From NCBI GenBank assembly GCA_021774695.1, contig JAJFIU010000169.1, forward strand, positions 1 to 39,272: DNA of 39,272 bases. Reading direction: 5' to 3'. Numbering within the stretch: position 1 is the first letter of the stretch; the number at the start of each line of letters is the position of its first letter. Below the pieces are notes generated by a model that saw only the letters and a program-made list of their open reading frames with translations, was not told where the DNA came from and did not search any database. Positions 1 through 9,643 of this stretch are shown here, piece after piece. This DNA comes from Alphaproteobacteria bacterium (GTDB lineage Bacteria > Pseudomonadota > Alphaproteobacteria > Sphingomonadales > Kordiimonadaceae). Position numbers and translations under genes: made by a program.

Positions 1-1119
1 GAAGTGCCGCTGGGTGATGGCTCAAACGGTACGTTTCATGCCGACAGCTACATGTCGCCTAAAGATCAGCGCCGGGTAGATAATTTCATTGTTTTCGGCG
101 TTGCTGCCGCTCAGCAGGCAGTTGAAGATGCGGGCTGGACCGAACCGGGCGAGGAAGAAAGCTACCGCACTGGCGTGATGATTGGTTCCGGCATTGGCGG
201 CCTTCGTTGGATTGCCGACACAGCTGTAACCCTCCATACGAGGGGTATCCGCAAGGTTAGTCCGCATTTTATTGCCGGCTCGATCATCAATCTTGTTTCC
301 GGCAACGTGTCGATTAAATATGGCTTTAAAGGGCCAAATCATGCCGTTGTAACCGCATGTTCAACCGGCGCACATGCTATCGGGGATGCCGCCCGGCTGA
401 TTGCGCTTGATGATGCTGACGTGATGATTGCGGGCGGAGCAGAGGCTTCAGTGTGCGGCGTCGCCTTTGCCGGATTTTGTCAAGCACGTGCGCTCTCGAC
501 GAAATATAATGACACACCTGAAGAAGCGTCGCGCCCATGGGACGTTGGCCACGATGGTTTTGTTATGGGCGAAGGTGCCGGTATTGTTGTTCTGGAGGAG
601 CTGGAACACGCTAAAGCGCGCGGTGCGAAAATCTACTGTGAAGTAACCGGTTACGGTATGTCAGGCGATGCTTATCATGTGACGGCGCCTGCGCCAGACG
701 GTAACGGTGGTTTCCGCTCTATGGCCGCCGCTATCAAGCGGGCAGGGCTAAATGTTGAGGATATCGACTACATAAATGCACATGGAACGTCGACACCTAT
801 TGGAGACCCCATCGAATTTGGCGCAGTGAAACGTTTGATGGGAAACCATGCCGAAAAAGTGGCCATGTCGTCTACCAAGTCCTCGATCGGTCATTTGCTC
901 GGTGCAGCGGGGGCTGTTGAGGCGATTTTTTGTATTAAGTCCATCCAGGATAACATCGTGCCTCCTACCTTGAATTTGCATGAGCGTGCCGAAGGGTGTG
1001 ATGGTATTGATCTGGTGGCACTGGAGGCGCAGGAACGCGAAGTAAAAGCGGCACTTTCCAATTCCTTTGGATTTGGCGGCACTAACGCTTCGCTTGTGGT
1101 TCAGGAATTCACCGGCTAA
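1..1119 (+). CDS. fabF: 3-oxoacyl-ACP synthase II (FabF), 5' end cut off
   Basis: This is a ketoacyl-ACP synthase II, which condenses malonyl-ACP with acyl-ACP during fatty-acid elongation in the cytoplasm. The reading frame is open from the first base of the window, so the N-terminus lies outside. About 372 codons are visible against a usual length near 413-420, so about 45 residues are missing. The Cys-His-His triad of the family is present: the nucleophile in VTACSTGAH (near visible residue 119), the first His in NAHGTSTPIGD and the second in KSSIGHLLGAAG. The glycine-rich end SNSFGFGGTNA is intact. The mltG gene follows 70 bases downstream on the same strand, the usual alphaproteobacterial fab-mltG arrangement. 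acpP would be expected just upstream of the window; that is inference. Confidence 0.96.
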   Translation, partial: EVPLGDGSNGTFHADSYMSPKDQRRVDNFIVFGVAAAQQAVEDAGWTEPGEEESYRTGVMIGSGIGGLRWIADTAVTLHTRGIRKVSPHFIAGSIINLVSGNVSIKYGFKGPNHAVVTACSTGAHAIGDAARLIALDDADVMIAGGAEASVCGVAFAGFCQARALSTKYNDTPEEASRPWDVGHDGFVMGEGAGIVVLEELEHAKARGAKIYCEVTGYGMSGDAYHVTAPAPDGNGGFRSMAAAIKRAGLNVEDIDYINAHGTSTPIGDPIEFGAVKRLMGNHAEKVAMSSTKSSIGHLLGAAGAVEAIFCIKSIQDNIVPPTLNLHERAEGCDGIDLVALEAQEREVKAALSNSFGFGGTNASLVVQEFTG

Positions 1120-1189
1120 ACGCGTTTGCGAATCTAAAACACCTCAAAGACCGGTTTTGCTGGTGGAAAAAGCCTGATAAGGTAAGTCC

Positions 1190-2173
1190 ATGATGCAAAG
1201 CCGGTTTTTTTATATTATAGCAGTGGTGTTTGCAGCGGTATTGCTGCTGTTTGGGGTGGGTCACGGCTTAGTGCGCCACATTGCTTATTCGCCTGGGGGG
1301 CATGGTGAAACTGAATATTTGTTTTTTGAAGCAGGAACGAGCGTTAACGGCGTGGCACAACAGGCCGTCAATTTAGGTTTTGTCAGAAACGCTTGGCATT
1401 TCAAATTGGTAACCCGGTGGCGTGGATTAGACCGGTCGCTATATGCGGGTGAGTATGAAATACCGCCAAATTCAACTCCTTATGATGTTCTTACCAAGAT
1501 AAAATTACAGGACACTTATAAGCGCCGGTTTGTTGTGCCGGAAGGAGCTTCGGTGCAGGATATGGACCTGCTGCTCAGCGGTGCATTTGGTTTAAACTTG
1601 GCGGTGTATGCGCTGCCGCCGGAAGGCAGTTTGCTTCCGGAAACATATTATTATGAGCGCGGTGACAGTGCAGCGGCCCTGATCGACCGCATGCAAACGG
1701 CAATGAAGGATGTGTTTGACCAGTTGTGGCGCAGCCGCGCCGGCGACTTGCCGTTTACGGACAAACAGCAGGCGATTATTTTGGCATCAATCGTTGAAAA
1801 AGAAACAGGTGTTGCGTCGGAACGGCCTTTGGTGGCGGCCGTATTCGTCAATCGATTAAAGAAAAGCATGCGCCTGCAGTCAGACCCAACTGTGATATAC
1901 GGGATCAGCGGCGGTGCACCTTTGGGGCGGGCTCTTACACGGCGTGATCTGCGAACTGATACGCCGTTTAACAGTTATCGGCGCGGCGGGTTGCCGCCAA
2001 CACCGATTGCGAACCCGGGTAAGGCTTCTATTGCTGCTGTGCTTAATCCGGCAAATGTTCCCTATCTATATTTTGTTGCCGATGGCACTGGTGGCCACGC
2101 TTTTGCCACTACGCTTGCCGAACACAATAAAAATGTTGCTCGTTGGCGCCTAATCCAGAAAAACGCACCCTAG
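1190..2173 (+). CDS. mltG: Endolytic murein transglycosylase MltG (YceG-like)
   Basis: MltG is an inner-membrane lytic transglycosylase that cuts nascent glycan strands and is thought to terminate peptidoglycan polymerisation. The 327-residue product starts with a short cytoplasmic tail and one membrane segment (about residues 5-27, FYIIAVVFAAVLLLFGVG). The YceG domain follows. The family motif SIVEKETGV (Glu203-Glu205 region) holds the catalytic glutamate, and downstream SDPTVIYG, LPPTPIANPG and YFVADGTGGHAFATT are all typical. The length is normal for the family. The ATG at 1190 has GGTAAG a few bases upstream; a second ATG follows directly at 1193. The gene lies between fabF and yicC, as in many Alphaproteobacteria. 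Confidence 0.95.
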   Translation: MMQSRFFYIIAVVFAAVLLLFGVGHGLVRHIAYSPGGHGETEYLFFEAGTSVNGVAQQAVNLGFVRNAWHFKLVTRWRGLDRSLYAGEYEIPPNSTPYDVLTKIKLQDTYKRRFVVPEGASVQDMDLLLSGAFGLNLAVYALPPEGSLLPETYYYERGDSAAALIDRMQTAMKDVFDQLWRSRAGDLPFTDKQQAIILASIVEKETGVASERPLVAAVFVNRLKKSMRLQSDPTVIYGISGGAPLGRALTRRDLRTDTPFNSYRRGGLPPTPIANPGKASIAAVLNPANVPYLYFVADGTGGHAFATTLAEHNKNVARWRLIQKNAP

Positions 2174-2193
2174 CCGAATTTTGCACACTATTA

Positions 2194-2221
2194 TTGTGCC
2201 TTTCCGAGCTAAATTTACTAT
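2194..2221 (+). promoter_or_regulatory. Weak candidate promoter upstream of yicC
   Basis: TTGTGC (2194-2199) and TACTAT (2216-2221) are separated by 16 bases and lie about 37 bases upstream of the yicC start. The -35 half is embedded in a small dyad, GCACA-CTATTAT-TGTGC (2183-2199). The match to the sigma-70 consensus is modest, and yicC could equally be read through from mltG. Confidence 0.22.
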
Positions 2222-2257
2222 AGTAGGCAACCAATTAAACAGCGATTAGGACGCTTT

Positions 2258-3145
2258 ATGACGCTAGCAAGTATGACAGGATTTACCCGGCGCGGCGGCG
2301 AAGCGGGGCCGTTTCGTTGGAACTGGGAGATCAAAAGCGTCAACAATAAAGGCTTGGAGGTTCGCACCAAAATTCCCGGCTTCCTTGACGGCTTTGATAT
2401 TGAAATCAAAAAGATTATTTCTTCCGCTTTAACGCGAGGGTCGGTTTTTTTAAATTTGCAAGTGGATAGGGCCGCCGATAGTGAGCGGTTTGTTGTAAAT
2501 GAGGCCCGGCTTGCTGATCTCATAGACGTTGCTGCACGCTATAGCGACCAACCAGGTGTTGTGCCAGCCAGTATTGATGGTTTGCTGTCGGTTAAAGGCG
2601 TAGTTGAATTGGTCAGTGACGAACCATCTGACGAGGAACAAACATCTTTGATGGTGGCTTTGCTGGCCGATCTAAAGCTGCTGGTGGCAGACCTCATTGC
2701 TGCGCGGCAGACTGAAGGCCAGCGAATGGAGACATTCCTGACCAAACAACTCAATGAAATGCAGGACTTGATGGTTGCGGCGAAGCTCGCAGTTGGCGAC
2801 CGTAGTATTGCGATGCGTGAACGATTTACCTCGCAGGTGAGGAAACTTGAGCAGTCAGACAAGCCTGTAAGTGACGAGCGGCTCGCGCAAGAGATTGCGG
2901 TGATGGCTGTGAAGGCAGATATTCAGGAAGAATTTGATCGGCTGGAAAGCCACTTCGTGGAAGCAACTACGTTGCTGGGAGCTGAAAAGCCTGTGGGGAG
3001 ACGGTTGGATTTCCTGTGCCAGGAGTTTAACAGGGAAGCAAATACGCTCTGCTCAAAATCGGGGGATACCCAGCTGACGAAAATAGGTGTAGACCTTAAA
3101 GTTCTGATTGATCAGTTTAGAGAACAAGTGCAAAATATAGAATAA
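2258..3145 (+). CDS. yicC: YicC family endoribonuclease-like protein
   Basis: This is a 295-residue YicC/YloC family protein, a widespread family described in E. coli as an endoribonuclease. The N-terminal domain opens with the hallmark MTGFTRRG followed by WEIKSVNNKGLEV. The C-terminal DUF1732 part contains RLAQEIAVMAVKADIQEE, and the end carries GRRLDFLCQEFNREANTLCSK, all conserved family stretches. The length is normal. The ATG at 2258 has AGGA about ten bases upstream. It sits directly before gmk with a 39-base AT-rich gap; the yicC-gmk pair is conserved in many bacteria, so the two are probably co-transcribed. The substrate in this organism cannot be told from sequence. Confidence 0.94.
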   Translation: MTLASMTGFTRRGGEAGPFRWNWEIKSVNNKGLEVRTKIPGFLDGFDIEIKKIISSALTRGSVFLNLQVDRAADSERFVVNEARLADLIDVAARYSDQPGVVPASIDGLLSVKGVVELVSDEPSDEEQTSLMVALLADLKLLVADLIAARQTEGQRMETFLTKQLNEMQDLMVAAKLAVGDRSIAMRERFTSQVRKLEQSDKPVSDERLAQEIAVMAVKADIQEEFDRLESHFVEATTLLGAEKPVGRRLDFLCQEFNREANTLCSKSGDTQLTKIGVDLKVLIDQFREQVQNIE

Positions 3146-3184
3146 AGTGATATATATCAAAATATTAAGATTATAGGTTAATGT

Positions 3185-3835
3185 ATGTCTTTAGACCCTA
3201 TCGATTCACGGCGCGGCTTGATGCTGGTGATGTCTTCCCCATCTGGTGCCGGTAAAACCACGCTAACCCGTCGGCTTCTTGAGGAAGATGATGATGTGGT
3301 TATGTCGGTTTCTGCGACAACACGCGAGCCTCGCCCGGGAGAACAAGACGGCACGGATTATTTCTTTGTTAGCCACGAGAGATTTCGCGACATGATCGAC
3401 CAGGGGGAGCTGCTGGAGCATGCGATTGTGTTTGAAAATCGATACGGAACACCAACAGGCCCCGTTGCCGAGGCACTGAAGAGCGGTAAAGACGTGATAT
3501 TTGACATTGACTGGCAAGGCACCCAGCAAATGATGTCCAGCGCCAGCGCGATTGATCTGGTTAGAATTTTCATTCTTCCCCCCAGTGTAAAAACGCTGGA
3601 AGAGCGGTTGCGCAAACGCGGGCAAGACAGTGATGAAACAGTTCAACACAGGATGGAACAGGCAGAAAGTGAAATCAGTCACTGGGCCGAATACGACTAT
3701 GTGCTGGTAAATGATGACCTTGAGAGAACGTATGAAGACCTGAAGGCAATTGTGAGGGCTGAACGTTTCCGCAGGGAAAGAAGGCCGGGCATGTCTGATT
3801 TTGTACGCCAGCTAATGGAAGAACGCCAACACTAA
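3185..3835 (+). CDS. gmk: Guanylate kinase
   Basis: Guanylate kinase phosphorylates GMP to GDP with ATP in the cytoplasm. The 216-residue product has the P-loop SSPSGAGKTTL near residues 17-27, the GMP-binding stretch SATTREPRPGEQDGTDYFF, the IFDIDWQGTQQM segment, and RLRKRGQDSDE from the lid. The length is normal. It ends five bases before the stop codon of the convergent rsmA gene, so there is no room between them for a separate terminator. It forms the 3' end of the fabF-mltG-yicC-gmk series. guaA, which makes its substrate GMP, is elsewhere in this window (33987-35534) but not adjacent. Confidence 0.97.
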   Translation: MSLDPIDSRRGLMLVMSSPSGAGKTTLTRRLLEEDDDVVMSVSATTREPRPGEQDGTDYFFVSHERFRDMIDQGELLEHAIVFENRYGTPTGPVAEALKSGKDVIFDIDWQGTQQMMSSASAIDLVRIFILPPSVKTLEERLRKRGQDSDETVQHRMEQAESEISHWAEYDYVLVNDDLERTYEDLKAIVRAERFRRERRPGMSDFVRQLMEERQH

Positions 3836-3840
3836 GGAAC

Positions 3841-4719
3841 TTATCGCTTATTCTCGGCGCGCTTCAGCCCGTACTGACGGGCCAGTTCAACAAAACCTTC
3901 GACGCTGATGTTTTCTGCGCGCAGCGTTGGCTCAAGACCCGCCGCTTCCAGCAGTTCGAGCGCAGGTACGTCCAGTGCTTTTAAGCTCGCTCGCAGCATT
4001 TTTCGTCGTTGGCCAAACGCCTGCGCTACCACTTTTTCAAGATCTGCAAGGGCGACACGACTGTCAAGCGGTTCCGTGGGTACAAAATGAATGATCGCAC
4101 TGGATACTTTTGGCGGCGGCGTGAAGGCGGCCGCCGGCACCCGCATAGCTATGCGAACCCGGCCTCGCCACTGCGCGAGCACAGACAGGCGACCATATGC
4201 CTTGCTTCCAGGGGCTGCGACAATGCGTTCCGCAACTTCTTGCTGGAACATCAATGTGAGCGACTTATACCAAGGCAGCCACTTGTCGAGGGTCAACCAT
4301 TTAACAAACAGCATTGTCCCGACGTTGTAGGGAAGATTGGAAGCAATTCTGGCGTCTTCGTCGGCCTGTATTCCAAGTAAATCTGGCTCGTCAATGTCCA
4401 GCGCATCACCCCGGTGCACCCTAAGTGCACCGCCGTATGCAGAGGATACTTCTTCCAGCGCTGGAATGCACCGGTGATCCATTTCAACAGCGACTACACG
4501 TTTGGCACCGTTTTCCAGCAAACCCCGAGTTAAGCCACCTGGTCCGGGGCCAACCTCGTAAACTACGCTTTTGCTCAAGTCGCCGGCAATGCGGGCAATT
4601 TTGCCGGTTAAATTCAGGTCGAGCAGGAAGTTTTGACCAAATGACTTCTTTGCCTGCAAATCGTGGGATTTGATAACCTCTCGCAGCGGCGGTAATTTAT
4701 CCGTCATCGGTAGTCTCAT
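3841..4719 (-). CDS. rsmA: 16S rRNA (adenine1518-N6/adenine1519-N6)-dimethyltransferase
   Basis: RsmA (KsgA) dimethylates two adjacent adenines in the 3' hairpin of 16S rRNA late in 30S assembly, using S-adenosylmethionine. The 292-residue product shows [15 protein letters not shown] at the start, the SAM-binding [10 protein letters not shown], the catalytic [10 protein letters not shown] and the C-terminal [13 protein letters not shown]. The start used is ATG 4719, which overlaps the 3' end of pdxA by 23 bases. An in-frame ATG at 4707 would shorten the protein by four residues and is equally possible. It is the last gene of the lptD-surA-pdxA-rsmA operon and ends five bases from gmk on the other strand. 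Confidence 0.96.
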   Translation of the reverse strand: MRLPMTDKLPPLREVIKSHDLQAKKSFGQNFLLDLNLTGKIARIAGDLSKSVVYEVGPGPGGLTRGLLENGAKRVVAVEMDHRCIPALEEVSSAYGGALRVHRGDALDIDEPDLLGIQADEDARIASNLPYNVGTMLFVKWLTLDKWLPWYKSLTLMFQQEVAERIVAAPGSKAYGRLSVLAQWRGRVRIAMRVPAAAFTPPPKVSSAIIHFVPTEPLDSRVALADLEKVVAQAFGQRRKMLRASLKALDVPALELLEAAGLEPTLRAENISVEGFVELARQYGLKRAENKR

Positions 4720-5731
4720 TGCGGCAGCCCGAGCGGACGCGTCGCGCTATGTCATCGGCAGTCATGATCGCTGCAATCATGCTGTCTAGCCTGCATATGC
4801 CCTTACCTGACAGTGTCAACGCGGTGCCATGATCAGGTGAGGTGCGAATGATCGGTAGGCCCAACGTGATATTGACGCCGCCCCAAAAGTCCAATGTTTT
4901 CAGTGGAATAAGGGCTTGATCATGATACATGCACAAAACCGCATCATATTTCTCGCGCGCCTCCGCGTGAAAAAGTGTGTCGGCGGGAGCGGGACCAACT
5001 ACATCAATACCGTGGTCTCTAAGGGCCCAAATGGCTGGTTTGATGTGGGTGGCTTCTTCCATACCGATAGTGCCATCTTCACCAGCATGGGGGTTAAGCC
5101 CCGCAACAGCTAGTCTCGGGTTTTCGATGCCGAAACGCGCGCGCAAGTCGTGCGCAGTAACGACGCCTGCATGTATTATTTTGTCTGCAGTAAGCACGCG
5201 GGCAACGTCCTTAAGCGGCACATGGGTAGTAATAGGGATAACCCGCAGCCCCGTTGTTGCCAACATCATGACAGATTGATCGTCGTCTAGTCCGCACAGG
5301 CGCGCCAGATATTCCGTATGCCCCGGGGCGCCGAAGCCAGCCCTGTATAAGCCAGCCTTGTGAATGGGCGCGGTAACTATTCCAGCAACTTGGCCGTTTG
5401 AGGCAAGCTGCACTGCTGCGTCGATCGATTTAATAACGGCATTGCCGTTGTCTGGGTTAAGTGTGCCGGGAATGATTGTCGTTTTAGTAGGGATATCAAA
5501 CACAGGCAGGGTGCTGTCGTTGCCCGCAGACAGTTGTGCGGGGTCCGTGATCAAGCGGATCGGTAGGTCTTTGTCGTATGCGCAGAGCGCATCTGCAGCG
5601 CCAACATAGGCGATAGGGGGCAAGGTCAACTCGTGCCGTCTGCGCCAAATTCTGGCGATCAGCTCCGGGCCAATGCCTGCGGGTTCGCCCATCGTAACTG
5701 CGAGTGGAAGTTGACCAGCGTAAGAGGCCAT
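4697..5731 (-). CDS. pdxA: 4-hydroxythreonine-4-phosphate dehydrogenase
   Basis: PdxA oxidises 4-phosphohydroxy-L-threonine in the DXP-dependent pyridoxal 5'-phosphate pathway; it is an NAD-dependent, metal-requiring cytoplasmic enzyme. The product has [16 protein letters not shown] at the start, then [34 protein letters not shown] and the metal-binding [13 protein letters not shown] chose ATG 5731 (344 residues), four bases after the surA stop, because it places the GEPAGIGPE motif at the usual distance from the N-terminus. A TTG at 5752 in the same frame would add seven residues and overlap surA. The 3' end overlaps rsmA, so translation is probably coupled. Confidence 0.95.
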   Translation of the reverse strand: MASYAGQLPLAVTMGEPAGIGPELIARIWRRRHELTLPPIAYVGAADALCAYDKDLPIRLITDPAQLSAGNDSTLPVFDIPTKTTIIPGTLNPDNGNAVIKSIDAAVQLASNGQVAGIVTAPIHKAGLYRAGFGAPGHTEYLARLCGLDDDQSVMMLATTGLRVIPITTHVPLKDVARVLTADKIIHAGVVTAHDLRARFGIENPRLAVAGLNPHAGEDGTIGMEEATHIKPAIWALRDHGIDVVGPAPADTLFHAEAREKYDAVLCMYHDQALIPLKTLDFWGGVNITLGLPIIRTSPDHGTALTLSGKGICRLDSMIAAIMTADDIARRVRSGCRNETTDDG

Positions 5732-5735
5732 AGGT

Positions 5736-7040
5736 TTAGCGGTAATCGACAATCGCGTCGCGGCGAATGTCGCGCAGATAACGCCGGGCCATCATGGAAA
5801 GGCGCTGCTGTTCTAGTTGATTGAAAACCGCGTCAAAATCCGGCTCCTGAACCACAGGCTCCTGCATGTCACATACGATAAGAACGCGCTTACCGTCCTG
5901 AGCATCCAGAACGTCCGTTGCCTGGCCAACCTGCAAATTTTCGATAGCTACACGGAATTCATTGGTCAGGTCACGTAGGCGTAGCGGTGCGATGTCCGTA
6001 CGTCCAGTTATGCCCGCTGCTGCTGCTAGCCCTGCTACATCTTCGCAGTTGGTTGTTTGGTCTTTAAGCGGCTCTACCACACTTAAGTATGTGTCTAAAC
6101 CGGCTTCAACGTCGGCCAAAGGCAAATGCAGCTGATTGAGCACAAGCTGCGTATCCAGCGGATCAACCGTTAGAACCCGTCTTCGGTCTGCTACTGCCAA
6201 AATCAAAAAACCGCCCGGTGAGCGGATTGGATCCAGTGTGTTTCCAACAGACCCGTTTTGCACCGCTTCACTGTATAGTGGATCGAGGTCATCTACAGTT
6301 ACCCAACCCAGATCTCCGCCGACTGCAGCGGAGGATGAAGCTGACAACTGCTGTGCAATTTGCGCGAAGGTCGCGCCGCCTTTGATTTGCTCTACCAGTT
6401 GATTGGCATTCGTTTCCACCGCAGCTGATTGCTCGGGCGTTTCACTCAGCAAAACAATTTCACTAAGACGATACTCAAATTTGCCGCGGTTATCATATAT
6501 GCGTTGGATGAAAGCTTCGACCTCTTCGTCAGAAACACTAACAAAAGCACCTAGACGACCCTGGACCAGCTGGGACCATGAAATTTCGGCCTCCATCTGT
6601 CGTTTCATGGTATTCTTGCTGGAGCCAATTTGGGCCAGCGCTTGGGCAAATTGTTCCGGTTCCTGGCCAGAGCCTTCCGCGCGACGGGCAAAAAACTGCT
6701 CAAGCTGCGCATCTTCAATAACCAGTTCAACTTCTGCTGCTTCTTGAAGCTGCAATCGTTCGTCAACCATCGAGCGTATTACCTGTTCGCGAACCTGGAG
6801 AAATTCTTCCTGCGATGTTACGCCGCCAGAGATAGCTATCACCAGTCTTAGTCGTTGGTTAATGTCGAATGATGAAATTGGTTCATCATTCACCAAAACT
6901 TCAATTGCATTTAACGGTTGCGACTGAGTTTGCTGCTGCGCTGTCACAGAAACGGAGAGGGAAACGGCGGCAAAGCCACCACAGACCAATAGATCTTTTA
7001 TCAGTCTAATGGGTTTGCTCATTCTAGGGTTACTCAACAT
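5736..7040 (-). CDS. surA: SurA-type periplasmic chaperone / peptidylprolyl isomerase
   Basis: SurA escorts outer-membrane proteins, including LptD, through the periplasm. The product has a signal peptide (a basic start, then a hydrophobic stretch around LLVCGGFAAVSLSVSVTAQQ). An N-terminal SurA domain follows with IEVLVNDEPISSFDINQRL and the conserved VDERLQLQEA. One recognisable parvulin domain contains FAQIAQQLS and GGDLGWVTVDDL; a second C-terminal region is more degenerate. I prefer ATG 7040 (about 434 residues), which has a GAGAAGAA element upstream. A TTG at 7061 and an ATG at 7022 are alternatives. The position between lptD and pdxA is the classical one. Confidence 0.92.
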   Translation of the reverse strand: MLSNPRMSKPIRLIKDLLVCGGFAAVSLSVSVTAQQQTQSQPLNAIEVLVNDEPISSFDINQRLRLVIAISGGVTSQEEFLQVREQVIRSMVDERLQLQEAAEVELVIEDAQLEQFFARRAEGSGQEPEQFAQALAQIGSSKNTMKRQMEAEISWSQLVQGRLGAFVSVSDEEVEAFIQRIYDNRGKFEYRLSEIVLLSETPEQSAAVETNANQLVEQIKGGATFAQIAQQLSASSSAAVGGDLGWVTVDDLDPLYSEAVQNGSVGNTLDPIRSPGGFLILAVADRRRVLTVDPLDTQLVLNQLHLPLADVEAGLDTYLSVVEPLKDQTTNCEDVAGLAAAAGITGRTDIAPLRLRDLTNEFRVAIENLQVGQATDVLDAQDGKRVLIVCDMQEPVVQEPDFDAVFNQLEQQRLSMMARRYLRDIRRDAIVDYR

Positions 7041-7106
7041 GGTCGACAAATTTCTTCTCAATAGAGGCAGTTCAGCTAGCCTTTTAGCGGTTTTCGAGGT
7101 GATTAA

Positions 7107-9362
7107 CTACCCCAAATTCGTCAATTTTAGCCTGAACATGATGGAAGTGCCGGGTTCAACGTCACGGTCACGGGTAAATGTCTCTCTCAGGCGCAGGCCC
7201 AGTTCAATACATTCGTTCTGATATTCGATGCCAACACTATATTGTACAGGGCCTGAATCCTCAATTGTCGTTAGTAGTTCAGCGCCCTCCAAGCGACGGG
7301 TCCAGGTTCCGGTCAATTTCCAGTTTTCGTCGAATTTATAAAATCCGCTTACTCTGATTTCTTCCCGGTCTTCCCGATTTATAAAAGGCAGATTTCGGTT
7401 TAGGCGTGTATAGCCGGCGCGCAGGCTTTTTTTGCTGTCGCCGAAGGTGACATCAATGTCGTTCCTTCGCATTTTTAGACTTTTATCGTCAAGACGGTAA
7501 CGATGCTCAAAATCGATCCAACCATCATAACTTACATGGGTTCGCCCGACGATATCCGATGAGCTGCCCTCCAGGCCGATGCCGTCCGCAAGTACGATGT
7601 CCTGGCCGGTAATCCGCCACGATTGGCCAACGAGAACATCGGTTGTTAGCTTCTCGCCTTCAAAGCGCCAGCGAACGCCGAAAGTTGCTCGGCTGCCTTC
7701 TTCCCATAGGTCAAACCCGCTCGTTCGGTCGGCAGAAAACAGGTTGAGGTCTGATAGTTCAAAAGCCCGGCTATCTTCGTTTACGATGCTATCCGGCGTA
7801 CCGCGACGCGGTGAAAGGCTGATTTCGGTGATAGGTTCTACGGTATGAGTGCCGCTAGTGCCGTATTTCACTAAAGGCCAACTTACAGTAGTCGTTAGGC
7901 GGGCCAGTCTGCGCCATTCGCTGCCAGAGGTGCCACCAAAGGAACCAGCAAATGCCGGGTCGTCCGGCTGATCTGCTGCGTCGAGATTATAAAGGTCACT
8001 GCGCGCAAGCGCGTCCACATCCAAAACGAAACCATTCGGCGTAATCCAGCGTCGCTGCCAGTTTGCAATTAACGAAAGTCGCCGGGTATCCAGACCGTCT
8101 GTACGGTGCAAGGCAAGGGCGTTGCCGCGTAAGCTAATGGTTCCGCCTAGAGGCTTATAATTGGGTATGAACTCAGCATCTATCAGAGGCAGCGCAAATG
8201 CCGCCTTTCCAGAATCATCCTCAAGCCGCAAACCCTGAAAGGCGATGGCACGAGAAGAAATATAAGACGCGTCGAAAAACCCTTCCAGCAGATATTCGCT
8301 GACCAGGGTGTCGGCGTTGGATATTTCGTAGCGGCCAAGATAAGTATCATCGGAGGCATAGTTGACTTGGTAAGTGGAGCGCCAGCGTTCGCTGTGGTGA
8401 AAACGGCCTTGAGACGAAATATGGCCGCGTGTTTCTTTTGTTCCAGTGCGTGCATTTGTGAAGTCGCGTTGGTCTGCGCGCGTAATGCTGCCGTCGAAAC
8501 TAAACTGGCCAATACCGACATGTTGCCGGTATTGGCCTTTTAAAACAAAGCCTTCTCTTGTAGTGTAAACAGGAGTGAACGTTGCATCGATACTGTCGCT
8601 GAAGACATGGTAATAGGGGATACCTGCAACAAATCCGAGATTTCGACTGGTTTGGATATCAAGCGGTAGAAGGCCGCTGGCCCGGTCAACTGTGGGATCC
8701 GGGTGTGAGAAGTAGGGTGTCCAGAATAGCGGTACGCCGAGCACCTCAAGAATTGCGTCTTTATAGTAAAGTCGCCGTTTGCCCTTGTCATGAACAACCT
8801 TAACGGCCTTTAGCTGCCAAAGTGGTTTTTTGCCGCTGCCGTCTGCGCATATTTTACAAGGGCTATAGGACGCACGCCTTAGGACGGTCCTACCTGTTTC
8901 CTCAATCCGCTCACCAGTTGCGGCAACCGCCTGCGCGCCGTCTGCCATGATCAGACGAATATTTTCAACAAAGGCGTCTTTTAGCTGGTTTTGCAGCAAT
9001 ATTTGAGGTGCAATAATCCGGTCCCCGCTCGGAGTGGTAAGTTCCACGGCGCCGACGGCCCGGGCTTCTCCGGTGGTTTCATTGTAAAAGACCTCGCCAG
9101 CTTTCAGTGTGTAGCCTTCGCGCGCTAGCTCGACGTTTCCCATTGCCCTAATCTCGCCGGTGTCTGGGTCGTAGGTAAGCTGGTCAGCAACCAGTTCGAC
9201 CCGCTCAGCATCGAGTGCCTGTTTTTGTTCAGGTGCTTTCTCGCTCTGCGCGAAGGCAGGAACGGTTATCAGCAATCCAGACGTTAGTATGGTACCAGCC
9301 AACAGACAGGTTCGCCCGATGCGGTGAGCAGACATTGAAAATTTATCATTGTTTATGGGCAC
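7107..9362 (-). CDS. lptD: LPS-assembly protein LptD (outer-membrane LPS translocon)
   Basis: LptD is the outer-membrane barrel that, with the lipoprotein LptE, inserts lipopolysaccharide into the outer leaflet. The 751-residue product has a signal peptide ending near VPAFAQ, an OstA/LptA-like N-terminal beta-jellyroll (ADQLTYDPDTGEIRAMGNVE), then a long barrel rich in alternating aromatic and charged strands, closing with the usual C-terminal LKLTNLG. Cysteines occur as a close pair (SPCKICADG) and near the C-terminus (NECIELGL), the pattern expected for the structural disulfides. The GTG at 9362 has GAGAAG five bases upstream; ATG 9335 would also leave an intact signal peptide. lptF and lptG, often found just upstream in this class, are not here. 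Confidence 0.94.
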   Translation of the reverse strand: MPINNDKFSMSAHRIGRTCLLAGTILTSGLLITVPAFAQSEKAPEQKQALDAERVELVADQLTYDPDTGEIRAMGNVELAREGYTLKAGEVFYNETTGEARAVGAVELTTPSGDRIIAPQILLQNQLKDAFVENIRLIMADGAQAVAATGERIEETGRTVLRRASYSPCKICADGSGKKPLWQLKAVKVVHDKGKRRLYYKDAILEVLGVPLFWTPYFSHPDPTVDRASGLLPLDIQTSRNLGFVAGIPYYHVFSDSIDATFTPVYTTREGFVLKGQYRQHVGIGQFSFDGSITRADQRDFTNARTGTKETRGHISSQGRFHHSERWRSTYQVNYASDDTYLGRYEISNADTLVSEYLLEGFFDASYISSRAIAFQGLRLEDDSGKAAFALPLIDAEFIPNYKPLGGTISLRGNALALHRTDGLDTRRLSLIANWQRRWITPNGFVLDVDALARSDLYNLDAADQPDDPAFAGSFGGTSGSEWRRLARLTTTVSWPLVKYGTSGTHTVEPITEISLSPRRGTPDSIVNEDSRAFELSDLNLFSADRTSGFDLWEEGSRATFGVRWRFEGEKLTTDVLVGQSWRITGQDIVLADGIGLEGSSSDIVGRTHVSYDGWIDFEHRYRLDDKSLKMRRNDIDVTFGDSKKSLRAGYTRLNRNLPFINREDREEIRVSGFYKFDENWKLTGTWTRRLEGAELLTTIEDSGPVQYSVGIEYQNECIELGLRLRETFTRDRDVEPGTSIMFRLKLTNLG

Positions 9363-9643
9363 GGCTGCTTCTCATCGCTTATAGTATCCTTGGGCCATTC
9401 GCGGTCTTGGCGTAGTCTTGGGCCAAAGTATTTGTGACTTGATAGCCGTGATTGAACACAATCGCAATTGCGGATCACCTAATCCCATCAGGAAATTCGT
9501 TTGTTGCCGATAAATATGTCATTTTAGTGGGCAGGCGCTTGCCATGGTGCCGATTAGAAGGCATTACTTTGACAATGAGTTTAGTGGCTGGCGCCCCGAC
9601 AAAATGGGCCGCAAAAATAACATAACAAATGATTGAGGGACCT
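9363..9643. other. Divergent intergenic region between lptD and pepA
   Basis: This 281-base spacer separates divergently transcribed lptD and pepA and must contain both promoters. I see a TTGACA at 9569-9574 facing pepA but no acceptable -10 at the right distance. Facing lptD there is only a TACTATAAG-like -10 element without a clear -35. The 9-mer CTTGGGCCA occurs twice (9389-9397 and 9417-9425). No supported gene lies here, and I see no remnant of lptF or lptG. Confidence 0.5.

Noticed and set aside
2183..2199. GCACA-TGTGC hairpin after mltG as a terminator
   Set aside because: The stem is only five bases and no T run follows, so it is unlikely to terminate transcription.
9569..9574. TTGACA as the pepA -35
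   Set aside because: The bases 16-18 downstream are GC-rich (around CGCCCC) and give no usable -10.
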